Assembly (NCBI GenBank): GCA_027022365.1
Contig: JALVYU010000031.1
Location: 310,001 to 374,000 of the forward strand
Origin: Desulfurococcales archaeon
GTDB taxonomy: Archaea; Thermoproteota; Thermoprotei_A; Sulfolobales; Desulfurococcaceae
Length of the DNA stretch: 64,000 bases
Reading direction: 5' to 3'
In this document: positions 45,317-52,857 of the stretch, one piece after another
Layout: each line of letters begins with the position of its first letter
Numbering within the stretch: the first letter of the stretch is position 1
Program-made: the position numbers and the translations under genes
Notes under the pieces: generated by a model
Told to the model about the DNA's origin: nothing
The model's input: the letters and a program-made list of their open reading frames with translations, nothing else
Databases searched by the model: none

Positions 45317-45892
45317 TTATTTAAAAAAGGTTTTCTCCCGGGGATAAAACATCTTCTTGACTATATCACCATACTTCTCGGGCGGTATACACTCATGTGG
45401 AGTTAGAACATAACATATCAATGAACCTATGAGGCTCCTAATCCTTACACGTTCTTCTACACCATCGTTTCCATAAACTTTCCTGGCAAGAATAGTTATC
45501 GTTGAGCTACATAGCCTGGAGATCTCCCGGTCTATCTCTTCGTCGAGGGCTTGGTAGGAAAACGTGAACAGCAGTAGTCTCCTCATGCGTTTGTCATAGT
45601 ATTTCTCTAGAAAACCGTAGACTATGCAGTCAATAAGCTCTTTTCCCTCATATTTATCTGCGCATTCCTCGAGAAGTGTGCGTGGTAGAACTCTGAGAGC
45701 GACTTCTCTTATTAGGTTCTTCTTTGACTTGAAATACCAGAATATAAGGCCCTTGGAAACACCTGCTCTGACCGCGATCTCGTCTATGCTTGCCCCACTG
45801 TACCCCTTCTCCGAGAACACGTCAATGGCCGCATCAACGATCTTATCTCGTGTGTTACTCAACACTTCTTCCCTATGAACATCTTGTAACAT
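45317..45892 (-). CDS. TetR family transcriptional regulator
   Basis: 191 residues. The N-terminal helix-turn-helix (about 16-60) is classic TetR: DKIVDAAIDVFSEKGYSG, ASIDEIAVRAGVSKGLIFWY and FKSKKNL. The C-terminal ligand domain is helical with several cysteines. It lies 60 bases from the transporter gene on the same strand and downstream of it. A TetR-type palindrome sits at the transporter promoter (46948-46967), so this protein probably represses that gene until an effector binds. It also could act on its own AT-rich upstream region, where no second copy of the palindrome is seen. Confidence 0.92.
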   Translation of the reverse strand: MLQDVHREEVLSNTRDKIVDAAIDVFSEKGYSGASIDEIAVRAGVSKGLIFWYFKSKKNLIREVALRVLPRTLLEECADKYEGKELIDCIVYGFLEKYYDKRMRRLLLFTFSYQALDEEIDREISRLCSSTITILARKVYGNDGVEERVRIRSLIGSLICYVLTPHECIPPEKYGDIVKKMFYPREKTFFK

Positions 45893-45952
45893 AGCATAAT
45901 TACAATATATATAAAGTAGAAAAATAGTGTTTTATCAGATAAAAACCCCGTC

Positions 45953-46936
45953 CTAATAAGTTTGCGTGTTTTTTATCCTTGCTAATACGTGGAGATACAG
46001 GATACAGAGTACAGGCTGGATTGCAGGGATTATTGCCGGGGCTACCGTGGCAGCTCCGCCCAGTGCGACCGCTGAGATTATTGTCGCAGCGCTCTCGTTC
46101 TTAGATATACTGACATACGCTATTGCTGTGTGTTCACCATATCTTATTCCGAGTATTCTAGTGATGATCCACAATATACCGAGAACGACGAGTATGATTG
46201 ATGCTTGGCCGAAAATTATTGTGGCTGCTATGTATGGCTTATTCACGATTATCGGAGCCTTACTCATTATCAGCAAGAATATCAGTGATAGCATACAAGT
46301 CATCGTTATGAATGATAGGTAGGGCCCGATCCTTCTCTCATCCACCTGTTTCTTATGTATAAGGTAGTATCGGGTTATCTGGCCCAGTACTAGAGGCGTG
46401 ATGAGAGCTATCAGCATAGACACTGCTATTTTAGATACAGGTATTCTCACCATTTCAAGGCTTCCGTAATATTCCAGATAAAGTGGCCCAACGAAGAGCG
46501 AGCCGAGGATCGTTATGAAGACTAGAGATGTAGCCAGCTCAATGCTCCCCTCGGCTAACAATACGTAGCCCACTGACGCACTGCTGGCAGGAACAATATT
46601 TGCCGCAACGTATCCCAGCCTTATAGTTGGGTCTGGGAGATAATTCGCTATCAGCATTGATAGAGCTGGTGCTATGATAAGTGTTAGGAGGATTGCTGTT
46701 AGAAGTGACTTGGTATCTCTCAGCGCTCCACCTATCTTTTCTAATCGTAGCTTTATCATCGATGGGTAGAGTGTCGATATCGCTAAGATTATTATGATGT
46801 ACTTTAGTAGCTCCTTGTGCTGCTTTACCGCCGGTGCTATATAGTATCCGGTTATAGTGCCCGCTATTAGGGCTACTATTGTTAGTACAAGAAGGTATTT
46901 CTTCATTATTGCTTCTATTGTTGTTATTTTAGCCAT
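45953..46936 (-). CDS. BASS/ACR3-like membrane transporter
   Basis: About 327 residues with ten membrane helices. The sequence around YVAANIVPASSASVGYVLLA and the second half's LGQASIILVV/NESAATIISAVALGG fit the bile-acid:sodium symporter superfamily, which contains the ACR3 arsenite exporters. The N-terminal KYLLVLTIVALIAGTITGYY is ACR3-like. Specific substrate is uncertain. ATG 46936 follows GGTGAACAAA; an ATG at 46948 overlaps the palindrome. Regulated probably by the neighbouring TetR protein. Confidence 0.8.
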   Translation of the reverse strand: MAKITTIEAIMKKYLLVLTIVALIAGTITGYYIAPAVKQHKELLKYIIIILAISTLYPSMIKLRLEKIGGALRDTKSLLTAILLTLIIAPALSMLIANYLPDPTIRLGYVAANIVPASSASVGYVLLAEGSIELATSLVFITILGSLFVGPLYLEYYGSLEMVRIPVSKIAVSMLIALITPLVLGQITRYYLIHKKQVDERRIGPYLSFITMTCMLSLIFLLIMSKAPIIVNKPYIAATIIFGQASIILVVLGILWIITRILGIRYGEHTAIAYVSISKNESAATIISAVALGGAATVAPAIIPAIQPVLCILYLHVLARIKNTQTY

Positions 46937-46947
46937 TTTGTTCACCA

Positions 46948-46967
46948 TTGACTGACTGGTCAGTCAA
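46948..46967. promoter_or_regulatory. TetR-type operator at the transporter promoter
   Basis: TTGACTGAC-TG-GTCAGTCAA: two perfect 9-base arms around two bases, a typical TetR-family operator. It lies just upstream of the preferred transporter start (46936), and a TATA-like TTTTTAAATT stands about 46978-46990, so the operator covers the expected transcription start. Confidence 0.8.
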
Positions 46968-47143
46968 TTAGAGAATCGATAAAGTAATTTAAAAATATTT
47001 CGAACTTCATATGAGTTATATTATAATAGAATGGCTAGAAGCTAGAGAACATGATACTGGCTACCACGTATAATCGATTACATAAACGCTCCAAGTCACG
47101 TAGGCCTCTCTCATCCTTCAGCGCATCACCGTACTTGTATCCT

Positions 47144-47639
47144 CTAATCCTTGCACCTCTGGCAGAGAATCGTCTCGTGTTTCAACCCCCACGAATATAT
47201 GGGCTGTATTGCTGTATCCAAGCCATATCCCCTTCCGACGACAATAGCTCCGAGAATCTTGGTTTTGAGAAATCCTCTGATACACCATGTTCTATCCATG
47301 ATTTTTTTTCACTAGTGCCGTGGCGTTGTCAAAGTATACTGGAAAGGACACTATAATTATATGAGCCTTCATTATTATTGGTATTATCTTCTCGGTCATA
47401 TCATCCATAATACAGCACTTCTTTATTTCAACACATCTCCTACATCCCATGCGCTCGCCGAAACGATATTCTCTAAGCCTTATAAGGTAGACATGAATGC
47501 CTTTACGCTGAAGGTGCCCAGCAGCATTCACGGCTAATAGCTCTGTATTGCTCCTAGCTCTAGTTGACCCTGTAATGATGGCAGTCCTCAGCACCACTTC
47601 CTCGGCACCCCTGACCAATGTACTCAGTTGCTTCTCCAT
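47144..47639 (-). pseudogene. NADPH-dependent FMN reductase family, frameshifted
   Basis: The first frame codes a flavodoxin-like iron-sulfur flavoprotein start (LRTAIITGSTRARSNTELLA, GCRRCVEIKKCCIMDD, IIIVSFPVYFDNATALVKK), then ends at 47292. The second frame continues the family end (MDRTWCIRGFLKTKILGAIV, GYGLDTAIQPIYSWG) to the stop at 47144. They meet at a run of eight T (47302-47309, eight A on the coding strand); seven restores the frame as VKKIMDRT. The start at 47639 overlaps the previous gene by 80 bases; GTG codons near residue 15 are more likely starts. Slippage, real mutation or sequencing error are all possible. Confidence 0.82.
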
Positions 47640-47943
47640 TCAAGAACTTTCTTATAGCCTCATCAGCATTAAGAGCCCCAACGATAAATATCTTAACATT
47701 ATTTCTACGGAGAAAATCCAAGGCCTTAAAACCTATACCGCCCTGCTCCGGCAGAAGGACAGCGTCGACAAGGCCCGCAAAGTACTGGCCTGCCGGGATG
47801 CCGTGCCCACGAGGATTCTCCATACATTTCACCATAATAGTATCGTTATTGCGTATATCCACGACTATGAAGCCGCCTGCCCTACCAAAATGTGGAGAGA
47901 GCCTTTTTGTTGTGCATTCTTCTACCGGGATCAATACCTTCAT
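47560..47943 (-). CDS. NifX/NafY-like dinitrogenase iron-molybdenum cofactor family protein
   Basis: 127 residues. Features of the NifX/MTH1175 fold: an N-terminal strand MKVLIPVEE, SPHFGRAGGFIVVDI, ENPRGHGIPAGQYF, LPEQGGIGFKALDFLRRNN and KIFIVGALNADEAI. These small proteins bind or carry iron-sulfur or molybdenum-containing clusters; in non-nitrogen fixers their role is general metallocluster handling. It overlaps the flavin reductase gene and was probably cotranscribed with it, a pairing often seen in anaerobes. Confidence 0.85.
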   Translation of the reverse strand: MKVLIPVEECTTKRLSPHFGRAGGFIVVDIRNNDTIMVKCMENPRGHGIPAGQYFAGLVDAVLLPEQGGIGFKALDFLRRNNVKIFIVGALNADEAIRKFLNGEATEYIGQGCRGSGAEDCHHYRVN

Positions 47944-48029
47944 GGCTCACCGCCACTTAGATAACTACATAGTATGTATAATATAAAATAGACTATCCTC
48001 ATATGATATAAAATAAAGATAAAACTACA

Positions 48030-48445
48030 ATCACAACTAAGCAATACCCTAGCCTTCTCAAATCGTTTATTACTGGCTTCATCTCATCTTCTTGCTTTTT
48101 AAAGAGAGGCGTGACATTCACTGCTTTTGCAGTTGCTATAACGTATGTTTCTTTAATTCCCCAGCTCTTAATGCTATATCTTCATCTACGCTAATCACAT
48201 ATGTTTTACTTCTAATTCATTCTGTAAAATCAAGTGCCTCTTTATTGGGTTTATTTACTCCTGAAGCCTCGTATATTCTTGAGGCAATATAAAGTATAAA
48301 GTGTTTCACTTAGAGTAACAGTATTTACATACAGATCCAACTGTCTGGCCTTGGTTTTTCTCGAATAATCTGGTAACTACAGACCTATAAGGGGCTCCCT
48401 CATGATTGTATATTCTATAATTACACTCGTGTCAAGAACCAACAT
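48030..48445 (-). pseudogene. vapC: decayed VapC-type PIN toxin gene
   Basis: Reading the three leftward frames in turn recovers a PIN-domain toxin: MLVLDTSVIIEY (from ATG 48445, overlapping vapB by 14 bases), then EGAPYRSVVTRLFEKN, QLDLYVNTVTLSETLY, SGVNKPNKEALDF, YVISVDEDIALRAGELKK and YVIATAKAVNVTPLFKK. At least three frameshifts, an in-frame stop and loss of the usual ALPDC-type segment before YVIATAK show that it is dead. The first acidic residue (LD of MLVLD) and the SE pair remain readable, the late aspartate is deleted. No full protein can be made. Confidence 0.82.
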
Positions 48446-48689
48446 TCTCACTATAAATCATTTCTCTATATCTCTTTGTTTCGAGACTATCCTCCTTGCG
48501 GAGAAGTTCGAAGACAATCCTCGAGTCAACATCAACGACTCTAGGCTTTAAAGCCCTAAGGAGAATCTTATCACTAGCAACATCTATCATAACCTCATCC
48601 TCCCCATCAATGCCCGTTGCTTCCCTAAGATTTTTTGGCAAAACTATCACATCCTTCTTACGGACATTCAAAACAACTCTCATATACAT
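48432..48689 (-). CDS. vapB: VapB-type antitoxin, AbrB family
   Basis: 85 residues. N-terminal AbrB/SpoVT DNA-binding hairpin: VVLNVRKKDVIVLPKNLREA, GIDGEDEVMIDVASDKI. The C-terminal half (DVDSRIVFELLRKEDSLETK) is the toxin-binding tail. The frame is intact although the neighbouring toxin gene is ruined, so it may persist as a solitary regulator or be decaying late. A tandem 12-base repeat precedes it directly, a candidate autorepressor site. Confidence 0.85.
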   Translation of the reverse strand: MYMRVVLNVRKKDVIVLPKNLREATGIDGEDEVMIDVASDKILLRALKPRVVDVDSRIVFELLRKEDSLETKRYREMIYSENVGS

Positions 48690-48690
48690 T

Positions 48691-48714
48691 CTTAATTAAA
48701 ACCTTAATTAAAAC
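48691..48714. promoter_or_regulatory. tandem 12-base repeat upstream of vapB
   Basis: CTTAATTAAAAC occurs twice head to tail with no spacer, ending one base from the vapB start codon. Each unit holds the palindrome TTAATTAA. AbrB-type antitoxins often bind AT-rich repeats over their own promoter. Confidence 0.55.
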
Positions 48715-48797
48715 ATGGTAAAAAACGAACGAATATAGTTAAACCATACCTAGCAAGTACATCCTAGATAGTATAGTTAGACACTGATCCAACAAGA

Positions 48798-48930
48798 CTA
48801 TCCTGGTCTTTTAGCTATTCCTCTAACGATATATTGAGCTACATTTCTTTCTGTGCACTCATTATCGATTATGTATGGGTTCGCAGTGTCATGTCTAGAG
48901 GCTATTATCTCACCTAGTAGGGCATTACTT
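48798..48930 (-). pseudogene. possible gene remnant in the 48.7-49.2 kb gap
   Basis: Within a 500-base AT-rich gap (48715-49215) the minus strand keeps an open stretch of over 40 codons ending at 48798 (ALLGEIIASRHDTANPYII, RNVAQYIVRGIAKRPG) with no start codon in reach. Protein-like composition suggests the tail of a broken gene; the family is not recognised. The rest of the gap shows short CAATCTAG-type repeats near 48962-49000 and no gene. Confidence 0.3.
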
Positions 48931-49215
48931 CAAGACAATTATATTCAAGGAGAAGAGTAGTGCAATCCGGTACTAGGCGGTGCAATCTAGCAATCTAGAA
49001 ATATATTTCAACGCTAGACCGATTATGGTTCTCCTTTGTTTCCTGCCCCTTTAAGACTATTTTCTGGGGAACAGGTATTCTAGAAGGAGAGGTCTATATC
49101 GTTTGTTCTATTATGGTTTTAGCTTGTATTGATACGGATGGTATTACTGCTTATTATATATTATTATGTATTATCCTATCCGTAGTGAATCTCGTAGGGA
49201 GGTGCTATTGCTGCT

Positions 49216-49482
49216 GTGAAAATACGTGTTAAGGTCTTCTTCACGCTGAGAGAGAGGCTCGGCTGGAAGGAAAAACTGGTGGAGCTACCGGAGAATGCCA
49301 AGCTTAAGGACCTGCTGGATCTCCTACCCGCGATTAAGGAGGAGATCAACCGATATAGAGTCAGGGGCTACAACATGATAATAATGATTAATGGGAGACA
49401 CGCCGAGTTCCTTGGAGGGCTCGACGCTGAACTCCATGAAGGGGATGAGGTTGCCTTCTTCCCGCCGGCTGCTGGTGGATAA
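49216..49482 (+). CDS. moaD: MoaD-like molybdopterin synthase sulfur carrier
   Basis: 88 residues with the ubiquitin-like MoaD/ThiS pattern: VKVFFTLRERLG, a middle LPAIKEEINR, the MIIMINGRHAEFLGGLD strand-loop and the terminal FFPPAAGG whose final Gly-Gly is thiocarboxylated. It supplies sulfur for pterin dithiolene formation, needed by FdhA, AOR and GAPOR in this window. GTG start at 49216; GGAGGTG lies 12 bases up. An alternative in sulfur transfer for tRNA or thiamine cannot be ruled out, but thi4 here works without such a carrier. Confidence 0.9.
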   Translation: MKIRVKVFFTLRERLGWKEKLVELPENAKLKDLLDLLPAIKEEINRYRVRGYNMIIMINGRHAEFLGGLDAELHEGDEVAFFPPAAGG

Positions 49483-49509
49483 AAGTTATGAAAAATACTC
49501 CCTGGGTTT

Positions 49510-50289
49510 CTAGCTTGATATTATTATTGGTCTTAGAGACGATAGGATGACCGCGCGGGCTAATGGTGTCAGCATGTAGCCCCTAAATACTTTCTTGTAG
49601 AATATGTCCGGGTGTACTATGCAGAACCTGTAGTCCCTGAGCCCGTCCTCTATCTTCTCCTCTATTTTCCCGCTCTGTATTCTTGATAGGACTAGGTGTT
49701 TGTAGCGTAGATCCTTCCTTCCCCTCAGGTATTTCTCGATCTCCTCTGGGCTCGGCTTATGGGTGAAGGCCAGCTCCACGGTATCGATGTCCACTAAGCT
49801 AGTATACCCCGTGTGGAACCTATAGGGCGGCTTATCCTTGGCGAGAATAAGTATGTCGCGGCTCTTACCGATCCTTGTCTGCGGGGTATAAAGGATCAGG
49901 CTAGTCCTCCCCTCAAGTACGGGCTTGGCAACTGCAACCAATAATCTCTTGCTCGGCGGCAACTGCAACGGTATAAATACGGTCTCATACGTGTACTCCT
50001 CAAGATACCTCCTAAGAGCCTCGCCTGGCTTCCCCCTAATAATGTCCCTTCCCGCAACCTCGATACCCTTGGCCCCCAGGATTTCCTCGGCCCTAGCGAA
50101 TTCTTTCTCGAGCTTTCTCATGACTACATCCACATATAATTTATTGAGCACCGCCCTGCCTCTGAGGCAAGGTATAACACCAACCATGTAAACGTCATGG
50201 CCGGGGAGAAGCACATCAATGTCGCGAAGCATGTTCTCTATAGATTCCCACTCACCATAAACAACGATCAACGCACGTGACCTAGGCAT
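49510..50289 (-). CDS. hypothetical protein, universal-stress-like fold
   Basis: 259 residues, soluble. The N-terminal part has alternating strands and helices (RALIVVYGEWESIENML, DVYMVGVIPCLRGRAV, RAEEILGAKGIEVAGRDIIR, YETVFIPLQLPPSKRLL) reminiscent of universal stress or DHH-like alpha/beta folds, but the nucleotide motif GxxG(9x)G(S/T) is not clear. The second half (about 150-259) is a diverged alpha/beta domain. Convergent with moaD. Function unknown. Confidence 0.7.
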   Translation of the reverse strand: MPRSRALIVVYGEWESIENMLRDIDVLLPGHDVYMVGVIPCLRGRAVLNKLYVDVVMRKLEKEFARAEEILGAKGIEVAGRDIIRGKPGEALRRYLEEYTYETVFIPLQLPPSKRLLVAVAKPVLEGRTSLILYTPQTRIGKSRDILILAKDKPPYRFHTGYTSLVDIDTVELAFTHKPSPEEIEKYLRGRKDLRYKHLVLSRIQSGKIEEKIEDGLRDYRFCIVHPDIFYKKVFRGYMLTPLARAVILSSLRPIIISS

Positions 50290-50389
50290 GACTCACCACG
50301 AAGGATAATATGAGTCACTATATTCTTGATCAAGCGGATAAATAATATTATTCTTTATAAGGAACAACAGTATTGAAGAGGTGCAATAA

Positions 50390-51139
50390 TTGGATTTAAC
50401 CTCATATCTTCTTCACCCGAGAGACGAGTTCGATAAGATAAGCAAAAAGATCCCTATGAGTTTCGTCGAGGAAGTAATAGAGGTTGAACCACTTGATGAG
50501 TTTACCGCACAGTTACCCGAGGATCTACCTTTGGTGCTGGAGAGGGCTGGTCATGGCCTTCATTTCGTGGTGATCAAAATCGGTGAGAAAACCTATAAGC
50601 TACTCCTAAGCGGAGCCAGAATAGCAAATATATCATTATTCCATGGAGGGGAGGAAGTTAGCGGTCTTAGGGCGTTTGAGAAACTATTTAAAGAGCAGGG
50701 CCCAGCACTGATCTACGTTTATCGCGTACACCCACCGACAGCAAAGGCGATTAAATCCCTCATGTCAGGCTACGAGCCCATGGATAGGATACATGAGGAA
50801 ATGATATCGCTAGCCAATAGCATCATAATAGAAACAATCCTTGGTAGACTTGGAGAGGCAAGAAAAGCGTTGAAGAATCTATACAGACATACAGTAGACA
50901 AGCATTTTCCCTTCGAAGAGAATCTTATGAAGCGATACAACTACCCCAACATCTATGAACACATAAAGTATCATAAACTCTACAGGGAAGCACTAGAGCA
51001 GATCATGACGCTGGCCGCGAAAGAACAGTACATGGATATGATCTACGAACTACTAACAACGTTTGACTCGTACCTAAAATACATGGGAGACGAGGACAAG
51101 AGGCTGGCCAGATACATCAAGATGATAATAAACAAATAA
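50390..51139 (+). CDS. hemerythrin-like protein with extra N-terminal domain
   Basis: 249 residues from TTG, supported by GAGGTG six bases up. The C-terminal half aligns with bacteriohemerythrin: H135 in DRIHEEMISLANSI, H172 and E176 in KHFPFEENLMKRY, H191 and H195 in EHIKYHKLY, spacings 4, 15 and 4 exactly as in the family. The last His of the H-x4-D pair is missing (Y231/M232 before D236), so the di-iron site would be incomplete or altered. The N-terminal 125 residues are an unrecognised domain (GLHFVVIKIGEKTYKLLL). Likely an oxygen, iron or NO sensor or scavenger. Confidence 0.8.
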   Translation: MDLTSYLLHPRDEFDKISKKIPMSFVEEVIEVEPLDEFTAQLPEDLPLVLERAGHGLHFVVIKIGEKTYKLLLSGARIANISLFHGGEEVSGLRAFEKLFKEQGPALIYVYRVHPPTAKAIKSLMSGYEPMDRIHEEMISLANSIIIETILGRLGEARKALKNLYRHTVDKHFPFEENLMKRYNYPNIYEHIKYHKLYREALEQIMTLAAKEQYMDMIYELLTTFDSYLKYMGDEDKRLARYIKMIINK

Positions 51140-51206
51140 GTATCCCATAGAAAAAACACGGACATCCTCTCATGATAGCTTGGCTGACAGCAATGTAGTT
51201 ATGGAA

Positions 51207-51215
51207 GTATAAAAG
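51207..51215 (+). promoter_or_regulatory. TATA box of the candidate structured RNA
   Basis: GTATAAAAG is a strong TATA element 25-30 bases before the GC-rich structured stretch starting near 51236 and has no protein gene downstream on this strand. Confidence 0.5.
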
Positions 51216-51235
51216 GGGTTTTCTGTAGTTGTTGG

Positions 51236-51390
51236 CTACAGGGAGCGCCCAATAAATCCCAGGCGAGGCCAGACGGCGGCTCGAGATCACTAGGATTTAA
51301 CTCGCTAACCACAGTAGGGGGTATTCATGGAAACGGCTGGATAATCCTGCCTGGCCTTGTCATGGTGGAGTCGGCGAAGCTGATCGCGTG
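51236..51390 (+). ncRNA. candidate structured non-coding RNA
   Basis: A GC-rich island inside an AT-rich gap of 274 bases. GGCGAGGCCAG (51262-51272) pairs over 11 positions with CTGGCCTTGTC (51351-51361) using two G-U pairs that work only on the plus strand; with one bulged A the helix grows to 14 pairs. An outer AGC/GCT plus GCC/GGC stem (about 51245-51250 with 51373-51381) encloses it, and GCGAG/CTCGC (51264-51268, 51301-51305) is an alternative inner stem followed by ACA. It does not match 7S RNA, RNase P RNA or tRNA motifs known to me. An H/ACA-type guide or a new RNA are options. Confidence 0.42.
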
Positions 51391-51413
51391 AATAAAAACC
51401 AGGGTATGCATCC

Positions 51414-52538
51414 TCATATTTTATCGATCGTATAACCTATCTTCCCATTATATAACAGTACCGGGTAGCCTCCAATATCTTTGCTCGAATAGTTTGAGGA
51501 GACGCCATACACGTATAGCGTGAAATAATTTGTTGATAAGTCGTTAAAGTCCTCCGCAACAACGCTGTCGGTTCCATTATACCACTTGATCTCTTCTACG
51601 ATGTTGTCAATATACATGTCGTAAAGGCCGGCTACATCCCAAACACCGAAGCACTCATCAACAATATCTGCTCCGTATAAACCTGTATATTTTCTCAGCA
51701 CAATTGTTTTTCCGTCTATGGCTAGTTTGAATTCGATAATATTGTTTGGATAGGCGGAGAACTCTAAGTCGATGTGGTGAGGGGTATACACCCTGAAGTT
51801 GGTGAATACTTCTTCTCGGCTCACAGTATCGTAGAAGACTATGGTTCCATTCTTGTATGCTTTGATATCGAAGAAGAAATTGTTACCGTTTTGGTAGAGG
51901 CGTATCTCATGTATTATGGTATAGTCTTCGCCTAGCTGGAATAGACCATACCATATATTATAACCTATACGTAGCTTCTCAATATTACTTCCTATATACA
52001 GATCTATGCCGTAGTATCTCCAAAACTGGTGGTATATCGCCGAAAAATGCTCTGGGTCATAATCCCACGCGTTGAAGTATCCTTTCTTAATATAGCTTAG
52101 CACGGGGTGTGCAGTAAGCTTTATTGTTTTATAGAAGGTTGCCCCCGACGAAGTCAGGATCTTGAACTCGACCATGACGCCGGGGACGAGCTGGAACTCC
52201 TGGGTTCTAACAGCGATTTCTACGAGGTGGCCCGGCTTGATCGGCACCTCTCCGTAGCCAATATACTTGTTACTTGTTTCATCCCACGCCCACATTATTT
52301 TGGCTTCCCGCCCATTGATCAGTACATGTGTTATCGTTGTTTCGGCAGAGCCAGTATTCTTGATATAAAGCAGTATTGTTTTAATCGCCATTTCGGCGTC
52401 ATAGAATTCGAGCTTTATGGTGCCTCTATTAATCATGTTCGCAGCCATAGACGATACCCATAGTGCATAGGCAACGCTTATTGCAATAACTATCGCAACA
52501 ATTATTACCGTTGCGAGCAACGATTGCATACTCTTCAA
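51414..52538 (-). CDS. surface protein with type IV pilin-like N-terminus
   Basis: About 374 residues from TTG 52538, preceded by GGTGGT with four bases between, the same layout as at 35811. The leader is KSMQSLLATVIIVAIVIAIS then AYALWVSS. After it come an Ig-like region (IKTILLYIKNTGSAETTITH) and a C-terminal beta-sandwich like a laminin-G/concanavalin lectin (KGYFNAWDYDPEHFSAIY, VFYDTVSREEVFTNFRVY). It is likely anchored or assembled outside the cell. Upstream in-frame starts (52586) would add a non-leader sequence. Confidence 0.8.
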   Translation of the reverse strand: MKSMQSLLATVIIVAIVIAISVAYALWVSSMAANMINRGTIKLEFYDAEMAIKTILLYIKNTGSAETTITHVLINGREAKIMWAWDETSNKYIGYGEVPIKPGHLVEIAVRTQEFQLVPGVMVEFKILTSSGATFYKTIKLTAHPVLSYIKKGYFNAWDYDPEHFSAIYHQFWRYYGIDLYIGSNIEKLRIGYNIWYGLFQLGEDYTIIHEIRLYQNGNNFFFDIKAYKNGTIVFYDTVSREEVFTNFRVYTPHHIDLEFSAYPNNIIEFKLAIDGKTIVLRKYTGLYGADIVDECFGVWDVAGLYDMYIDNIVEEIKWYNGTDSVVAEDFNDLSTNYFTLYVYGVSSNYSSKDIGGYPVLLYNGKIGYTIDKI

Positions 52539-52857
52539 GAATACCACCATTAAGTATCTTGACCATGATATCTTATCAAGGAACAATTAATTCATTTGAT
52601 ATATAATGTTTTTGAAAAGTAGCCGCTAACCACGCAGCTATAGCTGGCTTCAAAAGAATAATGGATGAATAATCTTATCCTTATTTTTATCCCTATGACA
52701 ATGCAACAATGCTTGAAGGTTTATCTAAATATGCCTGTTATCCGGCTCCGTAGAGAGTAGCTAAACATACCGTTTTACTCCGGCTCCTTTCGGAATAACT
52801 GCTCGTTCGGATCCGTCTTCATCATTAATTGATTATTACCGGGAAAGAATTTAGATT

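Noticed and set aside
51236-51390. Identification of the structured region as 7S or RNase P RNA
   Set aside because: The conserved SRP loop and RNase P GAGGAAAGTC-type motifs are not present.
52587-52857. Intergenic region after the second pilin-like gene considered for genes or RNA
   Set aside because: No frame, TATA plus structured stretch, or repeat beyond short AGCTATAGCT-type palindromes.
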